Shown here in pieces: positions 5,596 to 6,781 of a stretch of 6,781 nucleotides of DNA; the stretch's first letter is position 1, and every line of letters starts with the position of its first letter. The notes below the pieces were generated by a model that did no database searches, was not told where the DNA came from, and saw nothing but the letters and a program-made list of their open reading frames with translations. A program made the translations under genes and the position numbers. The DNA is from Pelotomaculum sp. UBA4789 (GTDB taxonomy: Bacteria > Bacillota > Desulfotomaculia > Desulfotomaculales > Pelotomaculaceae), in assembly GCA_002402945.1 (NCBI GenBank), contig DHGV01000120.1, positions 366 through 7,146 on the forward strand, given 5' to 3'.

Positions 5596-5600
5596 CTCAT

Positions 5601-6581
5601 CTACTTCTCGTCGTTAATCCACCTGGCTGCATCCTTGGCGTGGTAGGTGATCACAATGTCAGCGCCGGCACGCTTGATACCGGTCAAAATCTCCATCACG
5701 ATCCGTCTTTCTTCCACCCAGCCATTCTGCGCGGCGGCCTTCACCATACTGTACTCGCCGCTGACATTATAAGCTGCGACAGGACAGTTAAATTCATCCT
5801 TGACCCGCCTGATGATATCCATGTAGGCAAGGGCGGGCTTAACCATGACTATATCTGCCCCTTCTTCGATATCAAGCCAGACTTCACGCAGCGCTTCGTC
5901 AGAATTGGCCGGATCCATCTGGTATGATTTCCGGTCGCCGAATTTGGGCGCGGAGTCCGCCGCCTCACGGAATGGCCCGTAAAATGCCGAGCAGTATTTT
6001 GCCGAATAGGCCATAATAGGCATATTATTGTAGCCGTTCCGATCAAGTGCCGCGCGTATGGCGCCCACCCGTCCGTCCATCATGTCAGAAGGAGCGATTA
6101 TATCCGCACCTGCTGACGCGTGCGAAACAGCTGTCTTGGCCAGAAGGTCAAGCGTGAGGTCATTCATAACGTAATCATCTTGAATTATGCCGCAATGCCC
6201 ATGGCTGGTATACTCACAGAGGCAGAGGTCAGTGATTACCGTCAAATTAGGGTATTCTCTTTTTACCGCCCGCAGCGTTTGCTGGATAATGCCGTTTTCA
6301 GCATATGCTTCGGAACCAGCCTCGTCTTTTTCAGCCGGCACCCCAAAGGGAAGGATGCATGGAATTTTTAATTTTACAACCTCTTCGAGCTCCCCGAGCA
6401 GCCGGTCAATGGAATAGCGGTATATGCCCGGCATAGAATCTATGGGCTCGGCTAAACCGCTGCCGTGGGTGACAAATACAGGATACACAAGGTTGTCTAC
6501 TGCAAGTCTGTTCTCCCGTACCAGGCGACGGATGTTTTCGTTTACCCTGAGCCGCCTTGGCCGCTGTTCCGGAAATGGCAT
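5601..6581 (-). CDS. hemB: Porphobilinogen synthase (5-aminolevulinate dehydratase, HemB)
   Basis: This cytoplasmic enzyme condenses two 5-aminolevulinate molecules to porphobilinogen, the step after HemL and common to heme, siroheme and B12. The protein of 326 residues is of normal length. Numbering from ATG 6581, RPRRLRVNENIRRLVRE is near the N-terminus. The Zn-binding motif DLCLCEYTSHGHCG supplies C120, C122 and C130. The two active-site lysines are K195 (AYSAKYCSAFYGPFRE) and K248 (VMVKPALAYMD), where P- and A-site Schiff bases form. The cysteine-rich site points to a zinc-dependent form rather than the Mg-only type. The frame extends to a TTG at 6596, but that codon overlaps the GGAGGTG site that serves the ATG at 6581 with a 6-nt spacer. 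It is the first heme gene in this window and is separated from the radical SAM gene by 206 bp of repeats. Confidence 0.97.
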   Translation of the reverse strand: MPFPEQRPRRLRVNENIRRLVRENRLAVDNLVYPVFVTHGSGLAEPIDSMPGIYRYSIDRLLGELEEVVKLKIPCILPFGVPAEKDEAGSEAYAENGIIQQTLRAVKREYPNLTVITDLCLCEYTSHGHCGIIQDDYVMNDLTLDLLAKTAVSHASAGADIIAPSDMMDGRVGAIRAALDRNGYNNMPIMAYSAKYCSAFYGPFREAADSAPKFGDRKSYQMDPANSDEALREVWLDIEEGADIVMVKPALAYMDIIRRVKDEFNCPVAAYNVSGEYSMVKAAAQNGWVEERRIVMEILTGIKRAGADIVITYHAKDAARWINDEK

Positions 6582-6587
6582 AATCCG

Positions 6588-6594
6588 CACCTCC
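6588..6594 (-). promoter_or_regulatory. Ribosome binding site of hemB
   Basis: GGAGGTG on the minus strand sits 6 nt before the ATG at 6581. It overlaps the alternative TTG at 6596-6594, which rules that codon out as the likely start. Confidence 0.85.
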
Positions 6595-6611
6595 AATGAT
6601 CTTAAAACATT

Positions 6612-6781
6612 TTGACAGGATTAACATGATTAATACGGATTTACAGGATATTAAAGTATGTTTGAAAACTTAATATATTTCTATAGGATTAACAAGATAA
6701 AAAATAATATATATGTTCATTGAAATATAATATTGTTTTAATCTTTAATCCTGTTAATCTTATTAAGTCCGTATAATTGTG
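6612..6781. repeat. AT-rich upstream region with GGATTAACA repeats in both orientations
   Basis: A block containing GGATTAACATGATTAATACG begins at 6618 and continues with GGATTTACAGGAT to 6649. A second copy, GGATTAACAAGAT, is at 6686-6698. An inverted block at 6741-6774 reads, on the minus strand, ATACGGACTTAATAAGATTA followed by ACAGGATTAAAGAT. The outer blocks are imperfect inverted copies flanking about 90 bp of very AT-rich DNA. No gene is seen. The region must hold the hemB upstream signals unless transcription comes from a gene beyond the window, but I find no promoter clear enough to mark. The degenerate AACAGGATT units resemble a class of dispersed intergenic repeats. Confidence 0.6.

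Noticed and set aside
5849..6046. Minus-strand frame inside hemB
   Set aside because: It is an alternative frame of the well-supported hemB gene with no recognisable domain.
6582..6596. TTG start of hemB at 6596
   Set aside because: The codon sits on the GGAGGTG ribosome site of the downstream ATG, and the family N-terminus matches the ATG start.

Overview
The window reads as part of a chromosome of an anaerobic Gram-positive bacterium, most likely of the Peptococcaceae / Desulfotomaculum-Pelotomaculum type. This assignment is an inference. It rests on a siroheme-dependent (Ahb) heme pathway, NADH-linked hydrogenase-type NuoE/NuoF subunits, strong GGAGG ribosome binding sites, frequent GTG and TTG starts, and degenerate intergenic repeats. 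No 16S or other taxonomic marker is present.

All seven convincing genes lie on the minus strand, so the window is best read from high to low coordinates. Positions 6597-6781 are an AT-rich upstream region with degenerate GGATTAACA-type repeats in both orientations. Next come hemB (6581-5601), a 206-bp spacer packed with palindromes and GTCGTC-type repeats (5600-5395), and a compact block: a NirJ2/AhbD-type radical SAM gene (5394-4378), ahbA (4397-3942), ahbB (3932-3465) and hemL (3426-2137). A 389-bp AT-rich gap with no convincing gene follows (2136-1748). It carries a hairpin, palindromes, a promoter candidate and an orphan Shine-Dalgarno site. Then come nuoE (1747-1259) and a nuoF/HydB/HndC-type gene (from 1171) that runs off the left edge after 390 codons.

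The upper block is a tetrapyrrole/heme cluster. HemL makes 5-aminolevulinate from glutamate semialdehyde, and HemB condenses two aminolevulinates to porphobilinogen. Later, outside this window, the pathway reaches siroheme. AhbA and AhbB decarboxylate siroheme to 12,18-didecarboxysiroheme, and radical SAM enzymes carry it through Fe-coproporphyrin III to heme. The pathway normally needs two radical SAM enzymes (AhbC and AhbD); only one is present here, and the place where a second might be expected holds repeats.

The lower block encodes the NADH-oxidising diaphorase part of a soluble enzyme, probably an electron-bifurcating or NAD(P)-reducing [FeFe] hydrogenase, or a formate dehydrogenase. 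The catalytic subunit would lie beyond position 1. I found no RNA gene, CRISPR array, transposase or clear new system. The most unusual material is in the non-coding DNA: the composite repeat between hemB and the radical SAM gene, and the long structured leader upstream of nuoE.
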